Part shown: positions 1 through 5,801 of the stretch, one piece after another
Numbering within the stretch: the stretch's first letter is position 1
Layout of the letters: every line of letters starts with the position of its first letter
Assembly (NCBI GenBank): GCA_007135015.1
Contig: SLJS01000380.1
Span: 1 to 8,094 of the forward strand
DNA from: Alcanivorax sp.
GTDB lineage: Bacteria; Pseudomonadota; Gammaproteobacteria; Pseudomonadales; Alcanivoracaceae
Direction: 5' to 3'
Length of the DNA stretch: 8,094 nt
Translations under genes and position numbers: made by a program
Notes under the pieces: model-generated
Databases searched by the model: none
Seen by the model: only the letters and a program-made list of their open reading frames with translations
What the model was told of the DNA's origin: nothing

Positions 1-48
1 ATAAAACTCAAGGCCGTCAGTCTCGCTCCCCGAAATCATTCCTGTTTT

Positions 49-88
49 CTTGGCGTGCTTGGCGGCTTGGCGGGATCAATAATTGATC
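49..88. repeat. Short tandem repeat abutting a perfect palindrome
   Basis: Three consecutive CTTGGCG-type units (49-57, 58-65, 66-73) run directly into the odd palindrome GATCAATAATTGATC (74-88), a 7-bp stem around a single A. Similar CTTGGCG-rich motifs recur, from memory, in intergenic regions of many proteobacteria, so this is probably the remnant of a dispersed repeat. I cannot assign a function. Confidence 0.5.
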
Positions 89-331
89 TTCCCGTTACCC
101 ACGAATTCTGCCGAGGAGCCCCCTGTTCTTCTGTGTTCTGTGCCGCGCGGGCGGGGAGGGCGTTGCCCGCAATCTCTGACAGCCTGTCAAAGGCTGCTCT
201 GGCGGCCCGGCCCGGTTGCGCCAGATCCTCACTCCCGCATTCTGCAACGGCTCGCCCGGACCTTCCAGCCCGGATCTTGCGCCTGTACTTCGTGCCGTGG
301 AGAGCCCGCGTGAGCCGTACTTGCGAATGAA

Positions 332-427
332 GCCGTAGCGCGGATGAAGGCCGAAGGCCGTAATCCGGGGAGCCCGCCCCTGGCCGCTTTGCAGCCCGGG
401 TTGCGCTTTGCTTCACCCGGGCTACGG
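332..427. repeat. Pair of opposed REP-like palindromes (BIME-like)
   Basis: Copy A (332-371, plus orientation) reads GTAGCGCGGATGAAGG...AATCCGG. Its outer stem is CGGAT/ATCCG (341-345 with 363-367) and its inner stem is GGCC-GAA-GGCC. Copy B (392-427) is the same family in reverse orientation. On the minus strand it begins GTAGCCCGGGTGAAGC and ends AACCCGGGCT, with a perfect 9-bp stem (393-401 with 415-423). Extragenic palindromes of the GTAGCCCGGRTGAAG...AAYCCGGG type are common and highly repeated in Gammaproteobacteria. Two copies head-to-head just past a gene end is the usual BIME-like arrangement. They lie beyond the hsp20 terminator and may add 3'-end stability. Confidence 0.7.
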
Positions 428-436
428 CGGGTGGCA

Positions 437-466
437 AAGAAAAGCCCGGACCTTGCGGACCGGGCT
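437..466 (-). terminator. Rho-independent terminator of hsp20
   Basis: Read on the minus strand, AGCCCGG-T-CC-GCAA-GG-T-CCGGGCT is a hairpin: a 7-bp stem, one T-T mismatch, 2 further pairs and a GCAA tetraloop. It is followed by TTTTCTTT. It begins 26 nt after the hsp20 stop codon (493-495). The GC-rich stem plus interrupted U-tract is the standard intrinsic-terminator form. Confidence 0.8.
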
Positions 467-492
467 GGTTGAATACGGGAGCGGGTCCCCGT

Positions 493-1032
493 CTATTCGA
501 TCTCGATCTGGCGTGCGCCGCTTTCCTGCTTGCTGCGCCGGCCCACGTTGATCGTGAGCACACCGTCGCGGAAAGTCGCGCGCAGACTGTCTGGATCCGC
601 ATCCTGCGGCAGCGAGAGCACACGCTGGAAGCTGCCGTAGCTGCGCTCCACGTAGTGGTACTGTTTCTCGTTACGTTTGTCCTCTTCCTTCTTCTCGCCA
701 CGGATGATCAGCGCATCATTTTCCACGCTGATCTGGATATCGTCCTTGCTCACGCCCGGGGTTTCCACATGGATGGTGTACTGCTCCGGGCTTTCACTGA
801 TATCCAGACTGGGGCGGAAGAAATCCGGGGCCCAGGAGCGCCCGGACAATCCCGGAAAACCGTTGCCGAATTCCCGCAACGCCTGATCGAACAGCCGATC
901 CATTTCGCGATGAAATGCGGTCAGTGGATGACCGGGCTGCCCGCCACCCCGGGTAACCGGCACTTCACTGCCGGTACGTCCCTCGGCTTCCTTCTGCAAC
1001 CAGTTCCACGGAGAAATATTCCTCAGTTTCAT
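493..1032 (-). CDS. Hsp20/alpha-crystallin family small heat-shock protein
   Basis: A cytoplasmic ATP-independent holdase, 179 aa, that binds unfolding proteins during heat stress. The alpha-crystallin domain spans about residues 73-165, beginning FFRPSLDISESPEQYTI and including the typical beta-strand phrases IHVETPGVSKDDI and LIIRGEKK. The hallmark A-x-F-x-DGVLTI motif is at residues 152-161. The last residues, QIEIE, contain the I-x-I motif used for oligomer assembly. The N-terminal arm has PWNWL and an MDRLFDQ helix, as in bacterial class A sHSPs. The start at 1032 is chosen because AAGGAGG lies 5 nt upstream; the in-frame ATG at 1047 (MKEGV) overlaps that Shine-Dalgarno. A sigma-32-type promoter at 1077-1105 implies heat induction, and the gene has its own terminator at 437-466. 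It is probably monocistronic. Confidence 0.95.
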   Translation of the reverse strand: MKLRNISPWNWLQKEAEGRTGSEVPVTRGGGQPGHPLTAFHREMDRLFDQALREFGNGFPGLSGRSWAPDFFRPSLDISESPEQYTIHVETPGVSKDDIQISVENDALIIRGEKKEEDKRNEKQYHYVERSYGSFQRVLSLPQDADPDSLRATFRDGVLTINVGRRSKQESGARQIEIE

Positions 1033-1076
1033 GACTCCCTCCTTCATGTTCTCCAACTGTTCCAATCTATCTCTGT

Positions 1077-1105
1077 AGATGGGGACCGTGTTGACGGGAG
1101 TCAAG
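1077..1105 (-). promoter_or_regulatory. Sigma-32 (RpoH) heat-shock promoter of hsp20
   Basis: On the minus strand the -35 element CTTGACT (1099-1105) and -10 element CCCCATCT (1077-1084) are separated by 14 nt. The E. coli RpoH consensus is CTTGAAA and CCCCATNT with an 11-16 nt spacer, so the -10 matches fully and the -35 differs at two positions. The predicted leader is about 35-40 nt, ending in the strong Shine-Dalgarno at 1037-1043. No CU-rich segment able to sequester that site is visible in the leader, so regulation looks transcriptional and not like a ROSE or fourU thermometer. Confidence 0.85.
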
Positions 1106-1107
1106 GT

Positions 1108-1385
1108 ATTAAGCACAGGGCTTGCGCCCTTCCTGGCACGCGGCCGCTGGCCGCTTCCAGCACGGGGCTTCGCCCCTTCCGGCACGCGGCCTTCGGCCGC
1201 TTCCAGCGGTGCTTCGTGGAAGGCAGGCCGGGAACAGAAAGCGGCATATAACTTTCTGCCCGAAGTCGCCAACGGCGACATGCTTGAAGCAGCGCGCTGC
1301 GCTGCGCGCTGGGAGGTTGTGAAACAACCGTGCCGGGAGCGGCCAGCGCCCGCGTGCTCGAAAGGACGCAAGCCCTGTGCTCGAT
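1108..1385. repeat. Two-fold-symmetric array of ~11 hairpins with constant 9-nt linkers
   Basis: The hairpins on the plus strand are: H1 1117-1130, H2 1140-1154, H3 1164-1176, H4 1186-1200, H5 1210-1225 (one bulge), H6 about 1235-1258 (10-nt loop), H7 1265-1279, H8 1289-1305, H9 1315-1329, H10 1339-1353 (one mismatch) and H11 1363-1376 (one mismatch). Most have 5-7 bp stems and 3-4 nt loops (TTC, GCT, TTGC, GAA, AAC). Left-half linkers read TTCCAGCAC or TTCCGGCAC (1155-1163, 1177-1185; variants 1108-1116, 1131-1139, 1201-1209). Right-half linkers are the reverse complement, GTGCCGGGA or GTGCTCGAA (1330-1338, 1354-1362; variants 1225-1233, 1256-1264, 1280-1288, 1306-1314, 1377-1385). The outer ends are exact inverted repeats, AGCACAGGGCTTGCG (1112-1126) and CGCAAGCCCTGTGCT (1367-1381). 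The array begins 2 bp past the hsp20 -35 box and ends on the base before the DUF4442-type stop codon. It could act as structured DNA or as RNA in the 3' region of the upstream gene; its function is unknown. Confidence 0.85.
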
Positions 1386-1862
1386 CTATTTCTGCGGTTT
1401 CTCGGTGACCCAGAGATGAATGGTGCCTTCCACCACGGGGGTGTCGTCGGCTCGCAGGGCGGTAACGGTGACCGGTACTTCCGGGCCGTTTTCCCAGGCG
1501 CCTTCTTCCACCTCGGCGAACACCCGGATATCGCTGTCCGCCTTGGCGGTGTAGCGCACATCCATGCCCTTGGGGATCCAGCGCAGGTGGGAGGGAATCG
1601 AGGTTTCCGCCATGACTCCCATGGCGAATTCCAGGCCGTTGCAGATGGCGATGACATGCACGGTGCCGATATGGTTCTCCACCGAACGCCGTTTGCGGAT
1701 CAGTGCGCTGCAACGGTCGGGCTCCAGCTCAAGAAGCTGCGGGCGGACCGTTCCGAAGTAAGGCGCCTTGCGGCATATTGCCATGGCAAAGAGCCGCTTG
1801 CCGCCGGGCCAGGCGGCCAGTTTCTGGTACATCTGCATGGTCCGGTTTTCGGATCGCGCCAT
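1386..1862 (-). CDS. DUF4442-type hotdog-fold (PaaI/thioesterase-like) protein
   Basis: 158 aa, the size of a single hotdog domain. The recognisable family signature is N-H-I-G-T-V-H-x-I-A-x-C-N-G-x-E at residues 63-78. N63, the IGTVH turn and E78 occupy the positions of the hotdog helix and its catalytic-type acid. This pattern is typical of DUF4442 proteins, which resemble PaaI-type acyl-CoA thioesterases. The substrate is unknown, and the cytoplasm is likely because there is no signal or membrane segment. The ATG at 1862 is preferred over an in-frame start at 1898 because AGGGAG lies 7 nt upstream. The gene is divergent from a second hotdog thioesterase at 2016, sharing a 153-bp promoter region, which hints at a common role in acyl-CoA turnover (inference). 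Its stop codon touches the hairpin array, which may form its transcript's 3' end. Confidence 0.85.
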   Translation of the reverse strand: MARSENRTMQMYQKLAAWPGGKRLFAMAICRKAPYFGTVRPQLLELEPDRCSALIRKRRSVENHIGTVHVIAICNGLEFAMGVMAETSIPSHLRWIPKGMDVRYTAKADSDIRVFAEVEEGAWENGPEVPVTVTALRADDTPVVEGTIHLWVTEKPQK

Positions 1863-1905
1863 GGAAGTTCTCCCTGAAAAGTCGAGAAGGCTTGTCAAGC
1901 GCCGT

Positions 1906-1933
1906 ATTGTGCACGAACCCCCTGTGTCGGCAA
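1906..1933 (-). promoter_or_regulatory. Candidate sigma-70 promoter of the DUF4442-type gene
   Basis: On the minus strand TTGCCG (1928-1933) and CACAAT (1906-1911) are separated by 16 nt, matching the consensus at 4 of 6 in each box. A perfect 5-bp inverted repeat, GCTTG-T-CAAGC (1890-1900), lies just downstream and could be an operator or chance. The assignment is by eye only. Confidence 0.35.
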
Positions 1934-1956
1934 TGGCCGCCGGGACCGTGTGGGGC

Positions 1957-1962
1957 TAGAAT
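1957..1962 (+). promoter_or_regulatory. Candidate -10 box of the thioesterase/spermidine-synthase-like operon
   Basis: TAGAAT on the plus strand, 53 nt before the ATG at 2016, matches the sigma-70 -10 consensus at 5 of 6. No good -35 is visible at the right distance, so the promoter is weak, activator-dependent or misplaced. Confidence 0.3.
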
Positions 1963-2015
1963 GCGCTCGCTGCGGCTATTGCGCCGCGTTCGTGTTTTCG
2001 GCATGAGGGTTCCCC

Positions 2016-2825
2016 ATGGAAGCGCTGTACCACCGGGAAGCGGATTGTTATACCCCCACGGATGCCGCCGGCAGTCCCTGGCATCCTTCCTTGCTCCATG
2101 GCGGAGCGGTGTCCGGGTTGCTGATGCGCCACGGGCTCGAGCAGCTGGCGCAATGGCCGGGTTTCCGTATTTCACGGATCACCATGGATCTGGTACGCCC
2201 GGCACCGAAAGCACCGCTGGATCTGTCCACCGAACTGGTGCGCGACGGGGGCAAGCTCAAGCTGCTTCAACTGGAAGTGCGCGCTGCCGGCAAGCTCATC
2301 GCCCAGGCACGGCTGCTGGCCCAGAAACCACGGCCCATGCCTCTGCCCGAATATGCTCCGCGTCCGGCGGGGTCGCCGCGGGGGCCAGACGGGGTCGCGG
2401 AGGAGGGTATTCAACAGATGCTGGATGCCAAGGGGCTGAATATTCCGGAGGGGTTTCATTCCCGGGTGCGGCTTCGCCCGCTGACGCCCTTCGACGAGCG
2501 CGGGCAGGGCACATGCTGGGTGCATATGCCGGTGCAGGTGGTCTCGGGCGAGGACCCGGACCCGCTGGCGCACCTGGGCATGGTGGCGGATCTGGGCAAC
2601 GGCGTCGGCCAGCTCAACTACGGCAATGCCACGGGCACCATCAATGCGGACATCAGCCTGCATCTGTTCCGGCAGCCGGTTTCCCTGTGGCTTTGCCTGG
2701 AATCGCAGGCGCAGGTGCAGCCCGACGGCATGGGCGTGGTGCACACGCGCCTGTACGATACCGACGGCGCCATCGGCTATATTCTTCAGACGGTGCAGCC
2801 CAATGGCGAGTATCAGGGTGACTGA
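2016..2825 (+). CDS. TesB-like acyl-CoA thioesterase, double hotdog (4HBT_3 type)
   Basis: 269 aa, close to the 280-290 aa of TesB-type enzymes, which hydrolyse acyl-CoA to free acid and CoA in the cytoplasm. The first hotdog (about residues 1-105) has the LLHGG motif at 26-30 and the strand FRISRITMDLVRPAP. A loop leads to the second hotdog (about 145-262), which contains VADLGNG, the strand INADISLHLFRQP and the ending DGAIGYILQ. By alignment with E. coli TesB, D192 and Q258 fit the catalytic Asp and Gln. The catalytic Thr position appears to be Asn (N210), a substitution I recall as common in this broader family. GAGGG lies 6 nt before the ATG. The gene is 20 bp upstream of a spermidine-synthase-like gene in the same direction, so they are probably co-transcribed. 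The substrate chain length cannot be read from sequence. Confidence 0.85.
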   Translation: MEALYHREADCYTPTDAAGSPWHPSLLHGGAVSGLLMRHGLEQLAQWPGFRISRITMDLVRPAPKAPLDLSTELVRDGGKLKLLQLEVRAAGKLIAQARLLAQKPRPMPLPEYAPRPAGSPRGPDGVAEEGIQQMLDAKGLNIPEGFHSRVRLRPLTPFDERGQGTCWVHMPVQVVSGEDPDPLAHLGMVADLGNGVGQLNYGNATGTINADISLHLFRQPVSLWLCLESQAQVQPDGMGVVHTRLYDTDGAIGYILQTVQPNGEYQGD

Positions 2826-2845
2826 GGACCGGGGATGAATCGGCC

Positions 2846-3598
2846 ATGGCAGTAGTCTGGCAACACTACAGCGAAGCCGTGCACTACGAGGTGCGCAGCC
2901 ACGGCGCGACCATGCGTCTGTATGCCAATGGCATCCAGCACTCCGAATTTCATCCCCGGCGTCTGGTTACCGGCAGTGTCTGGGATCTGCTCTGGTTGCC
3001 GGCGCTGTTTCATGCGCCGCAGCAGTGCCGGCGCGTGCTGGTACTTGGCCTCGGTGGGGGCTCGCTGGTGGCGCCGCTGCAACAGCTGGTGGCCCCGGAA
3101 CTGCTGGTGGGTGTGGAAATGGATCCCCTGCATCTCCGGGTGGCCGAGGAAGTCTTCGGCATCGGCGGCGACGGGGTGGAGCTGCACTGCGCCGACGCCA
3201 GGGACTGGGTGGCCGGCTGGAACGGCGAGCCCTTTGATCTGATCATCGAGGACCTGTTCGCTCCGGTGGACCGGGATGTCACCCGTGCCGTGGAAGCATC
3301 GCGGAGCTGGTTCAACCGCCTTGCCGGGATGCTGTCACCCTCCGGGACTCTGGTCATGAATTTCGGCGACTACCGTGAATTCCGCTCCAGTGCGCCGGCG
3401 GGACGCAGGCTGCGAAAGGGCTGGCAGGCCGGATTCCGGTTCAGCACCCCGGATTGCCACAATGCGGTGGTGGCCTGGTTGCGCACACCGTCGGACAGCA
3501 AGGCGCTACGCGAAAGGGTGCGCTCCCACCGGGAGCTGTCCCGGGCGCTGGACAAGGGGCGTCTCAACTACCAGGTACGACGGCTCTTCGGCAGCTGA
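2846..3598 (+). CDS. Spermidine synthase-like / class I SAM-binding protein
   Basis: 250 aa with a Rossmann-type SAM or decarboxylated-SAM binding core. Glycine-rich motif I, VLVLGLGGGSL, is at residues 64-74. The acidic ribose-binding loop VGVEMDP (88-94) has E91. The nucleotide-contact phrase CADARDW is at 115-121. DLIIEDLFAP (131-140) sits where polyamine synthases have their catalytic Asp motif. The spacing and the EMDP and D-A-R phrases favour the spermidine-synthase superfamily over ordinary methyltransferases. The N-terminal domain is short (about 60 aa) and the C-terminus carries a basic helix (RERVRSHRELSRAL). True aminopropyltransferase activity is uncertain, because many short members are annotated only as spermidine-synthase-like. 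The ATG at 2846 is the only good start; an ATG at 2835 is out of frame and stops at once. It follows the thioesterase by 20 bp and converges on slt. Confidence 0.8.
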   Translation: MAVVWQHYSEAVHYEVRSHGATMRLYANGIQHSEFHPRRLVTGSVWDLLWLPALFHAPQQCRRVLVLGLGGGSLVAPLQQLVAPELLVGVEMDPLHLRVAEEVFGIGGDGVELHCADARDWVAGWNGEPFDLIIEDLFAPVDRDVTRAVEASRSWFNRLAGMLSPSGTLVMNFGDYREFRSSAPAGRRLRKGWQAGFRFSTPDCHNAVVAWLRTPSDSKALRERVRSHRELSRALDKGRLNYQVRRLFGS

Positions 3599-3615
3599 CC
3601 CGCCGGTCTCCGGAC

Positions 3616-5592
3616 TCAGTCCGCAGAGGCCAGTTCCTCCGCGCTGTTGCCGGCGGCGTCCGCAAGGTGCTGCCGGCCGTAGCGGCTTTCCCACTCACTT
3701 CTGGCCAGCAGCGGAGGCACTACCCGGTTGCGCGGCGCACGGTCCAGCGCGGCCAGCAATACCCGGTAGGCGAGCACCGCCTGCACATAGTTGCGGGTCT
3801 CGTGGAAGGGGATGGACTCGATCCAGACATCGAAGGGCACGGCCTGGTCGGGCAGCCAGTCATCCACCCGGTTGTGCCCCGCGTTGTACGCGGCCAGGGC
3901 CATCAGGCGATTGCCCTGATAGCGCTGAAGCAGCGATTCCATGTAGGCGCTGCCCAGCCGGATGCTGGTCCGGTGGTCCATCAGGGCTTCCCGGTCCGGC
4001 GGAGCTTCCCCCAGCCAGCCGGTGATGCGTCGGGCGGTGCCCGGCATGATCTGCATCAGCCCCAGGGCTCCCGCCGGCGATACGGCCTCCGGATAGAAGG
4101 CGCTCTCGCGCCGGGCAATAGCCATCAGCAGATAGGGGTCGGTGCCGGATTCCACGGCAACGTCCATGAAATCGTCGCGCCACGCGGCCGGGAACCGCCA
4201 GTCCAGGCGGTCATGTTCGCCCGCCTGAAGGGCCGCTTCCACGGCCAGTTCGTGCCAGCCGGAAGCATGGGCGTGGGCGGCCAGCCTTGTCCGGGCGTGG
4301 GGACGCTCACGCAGCAGCCTGGACCATTCGTTGCGGGCCAGGCGCATTTCACCGATTTCACGCAGCATGGCAATGCGGATCAGCGGCGCTTCCGGCTCCA
4401 GCCTGCCCAGTCTTTCCTCTGGCGCGTCATGGCGCAGGTTGTAGGGCCGGCCCAGCCGTTCGGCGGCGACAAAACCCCAGAAACTGCGTGAGCGGGCCGC
4501 CTGTTCCAGCCAGTCGCTGCCGGCTTCCGCGTCGCCGAGCTCCTGATGGGCACGGCCCAGCCAGTACTGCCAGCGACTGGTGTTCCGCTGTGCCGCGGGG
4601 AGTTTCGCGATCCATTCGGGCAGCGTCTCCCAGTCCTGCTCGATCACGGCCCTGCGCGCGCGCTGCTCGGTCAGCCCCGGACCGCCGTGCTCGCGCACCC
4701 AGGAGTCCGTCCAGTCCCGGTTATCCGGCAGGCCCCGGATGGTGGAATACCAGGCAATGCGGTGGCCGATCTCCCGGTGGTCCGATTCGGGCAGCGCTGT
4801 GCCCGGTTGTGCATCAAGGAAGGATTCCAGCGCCGCCCGGGTGTCCACATTGGCCAGCCGGTACAGTCCGTCCGCGATCAGTTCCTCCCGGCGGGGCCGG
4901 GCAATCGCTTCCGGCAGGTCGGCAAGCCGCTGTGGGCGATGGTAGAGCCTGAGCAGCCAGTCGCCGGCCTCCTGCAGCGTTTCGTCCTCCAGCTCCCGGG
5001 CCAGATAACGCACCAGTCCCGGATTGCCTGCACGAAAGGCCTTGCGCATGCGGCTCCAGACCGCGTCGTCGTCGATGATGCCCTGTTCGCGGGCGGCGTC
5101 GAAAAGCGGGTCGCAGGCGGCGGGCCGGGAATGGCCGGCCTGCCAGTACTCGTGGGCGAAGGACATGGCGGCGCCGGGCTTTTCGTTTTCCCTGGCGTGC
5201 CACCAGTGGCAGCGCAGTTCTCCGTGGTACGGCGGCGTATCCCGCAGCGCCAGGAGTGCCTCATGGCGCCCCGCGCTGGCGTACCGGCTCAGTGCCAGCC
5301 GTTCCATGGATCGGGCCAGCGGCGTGTCCCGGTACTGTTCGGCAAATGTGCGAACGGCATCCGGCGGGGCACCCGGAAGCCGTTCACGCAGCCGGTGGAA
5401 GTCCAGATAGCCCTGCAGGGGGTGGCGGGGACCCAGCTCCTCCTCCAGCCTGTCGAGTCTGTCCATGTCCCCGTCGCGGGCCGCTTCCAGTGCCCGGGCG
5501 AAAGTACTGTCGACGTCACCGGCCATGGCAAGGGTGCCCGCGGACAGCAGCGTGGTGGCAAAAAGCAGGGCCGGAAGGCACGAAGGCCGCAT
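3616..5592 (-). CDS. slt: Soluble lytic murein transglycosylase (Slt70 family)
   Basis: A periplasmic muramidase-like enzyme that cleaves the MurNAc-GlcNAc bond of peptidoglycan, leaving 1,6-anhydro-MurNAc, in wall turnover. 658 aa, close to E. coli Slt (645 aa). The N-terminus is a clear signal peptide: basic MRPSC, hydrophobic LPALLFATTLLSAGTL, cleavage likely after AMA. Residues 20 to about 470 form the alpha-superhelical U and L domains, with typical phrases such as WLGRAHQELGDA and FWGFVAAERLG. The catalytic SLT domain follows (about 485-620): IARRESAF with E496 as the catalytic acid, then GALGLMQIMPGTA, AAYNAGHNR and ETRNYVQAV. The ATG at 5592 is chosen over an upstream in-frame TTG at 5643 because GGAG lies 6 nt before it and the signal peptide starts there. 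The gene is divergent from rsmC and convergent with the spermidine-synthase-like gene, 17 bp apart. Confidence 0.95.
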   Translation of the reverse strand: MRPSCLPALLFATTLLSAGTLAMAGDVDSTFARALEAARDGDMDRLDRLEEELGPRHPLQGYLDFHRLRERLPGAPPDAVRTFAEQYRDTPLARSMERLALSRYASAGRHEALLALRDTPPYHGELRCHWWHARENEKPGAAMSFAHEYWQAGHSRPAACDPLFDAAREQGIIDDDAVWSRMRKAFRAGNPGLVRYLARELEDETLQEAGDWLLRLYHRPQRLADLPEAIARPRREELIADGLYRLANVDTRAALESFLDAQPGTALPESDHREIGHRIAWYSTIRGLPDNRDWTDSWVREHGGPGLTEQRARRAVIEQDWETLPEWIAKLPAAQRNTSRWQYWLGRAHQELGDAEAGSDWLEQAARSRSFWGFVAAERLGRPYNLRHDAPEERLGRLEPEAPLIRIAMLREIGEMRLARNEWSRLLRERPHARTRLAAHAHASGWHELAVEAALQAGEHDRLDWRFPAAWRDDFMDVAVESGTDPYLLMAIARRESAFYPEAVSPAGALGLMQIMPGTARRITGWLGEAPPDREALMDHRTSIRLGSAYMESLLQRYQGNRLMALAAYNAGHNRVDDWLPDQAVPFDVWIESIPFHETRNYVQAVLAYRVLLAALDRAPRNRVVPPLLARSEWESRYGRQHLADAAGNSAEELASAD

Positions 5593-5678
5593 TGAAGACT
5601 CCAGAACAGAACGCCGGATCGGGAAGAAGACGCTGGTTTTCAACGCACTCGCGGATTCATTCCGACCGGTCCATTCTA

Positions 5679-5684
5679 ATCATA
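5679..5684 (-). promoter_or_regulatory. Candidate -10 box for slt
   Basis: Minus-strand TATGAT (5679-5684), within the AT-rich AAATATGATTAGAAT, lies about 90 nt upstream of the slt ATG. An overlapping TAGAAT (5673-5678) is an alternative. No convincing -35 hexamer is seen at 16-18 nt, so the call is tentative. Confidence 0.3.
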
Positions 5685-5795
5685 TTTACCCGGCTGGCGA
5701 GCCATGAAAACGTATCGTATTGGTAAATCATCAAAAATCTGTGACCGGATTCCACGGCGGCGTCGGATTTTGCGGAGGCGGTCTCGCGTCCGGGT

Positions 5796-5801
5796 TATAC
5801 T
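5796..5801 (+). promoter_or_regulatory. Candidate -10 box for rsmC
   Basis: TATACT on the plus strand lies in an otherwise GC-rich stretch, about 115 nt upstream of the rsmC ATG, and matches the sigma-70 -10 at 5 of 6. The best upstream -35 candidate, TTGCGG (5770-5775), is 20 nt away, longer than ideal. The start point would leave a leader of roughly 110 nt. Confidence 0.4.

Larger units (their letters stand above)
1..436. other. Non-coding repeat-rich stretch, no supported gene
   Basis: No reading frame here has a convincing ribosome binding site, domain or protein-like composition. The open frames are arginine/alanine-rich and look like GC-driven shadows. The stretch begins with an 8-9 nt tandem repeat (CTTGGCGTG, CTTGGCGG, CTTGGCGG at 49-73), followed at once by a 7-bp palindrome, GATCAAT-A-ATTGATC, at 74-88. 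T-rich CTTCTGTGTTCTGTG lies near 127-141. A long GC-rich stretch follows to about 330, then two REP-like palindromes (332-427, listed separately). It looks like a mosaic of decayed intergenic repeats downstream of hsp20. A decayed gene cannot be excluded by eye. Confidence 0.5.

Noticed and set aside
36..701. A 221-codon minus-strand open frame at the left end
   Set aside because: It crosses the hsp20 terminator and REP-like palindromes and overlaps the hsp20 C-terminus in another frame; low-complexity Arg/Ala/Ser composition.
1033..1076. RNA thermometer (ROSE or fourU) in the hsp20 leader
   Set aside because: The short leader contains no segment able to pair well with the AAGGAGGGAG ribosome binding region, and the sigma-32 promoter already explains heat control.
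1108..1385. CRISPR array, retron msr-msd or attC-type cassette sites as explanations for the hairpin array
   Set aside because: The constant unit is only 9 nt and the spacers are themselves palindromic, so it is not CRISPR. No reverse transcriptase or integron integrase is nearby, and the attC consensus core is absent.
493..1713. A 406-codon open frame on the minus strand running from within the DUF4442-type gene through the hairpin array into hsp20, suggesting an N-terminally extended Hsp20 fusion
   Set aside because: It reads the DUF4442-type gene in a different frame, crosses a sigma-32 promoter, and hsp20 has its own strong Shine-Dalgarno and start at 1032. The GC-rich palindromes merely lack stops in this frame.
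1703..2821. A 372-codon plus-strand open frame overlapping the thioesterase
   Set aside because: Its composition is Arg/Gly/Ala-rich without domains, and it overlaps the TesB-like gene, which has a ribosome binding site and clear family motifs, in another frame.
3599..3615. Bidirectional terminator between the spermidine-synthase-like gene and slt
   Set aside because: Only a 4-bp CCGG/CCGG stem is present in the 17-bp gap, with no T-tract on either strand.
3454..5595. Two long plus-strand open frames (345 and 349 codons) antisense to slt
   Set aside because: They are antisense shadows of a well-supported Slt protein, with no ribosome binding sites and no recognisable motifs.
5593..5643. Longer slt start at an in-frame TTG (5643)
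   Set aside because: It would bury the signal peptide behind 17 extra residues; the ATG at 5592 has GGAG 6 nt upstream and a standard signal peptide.
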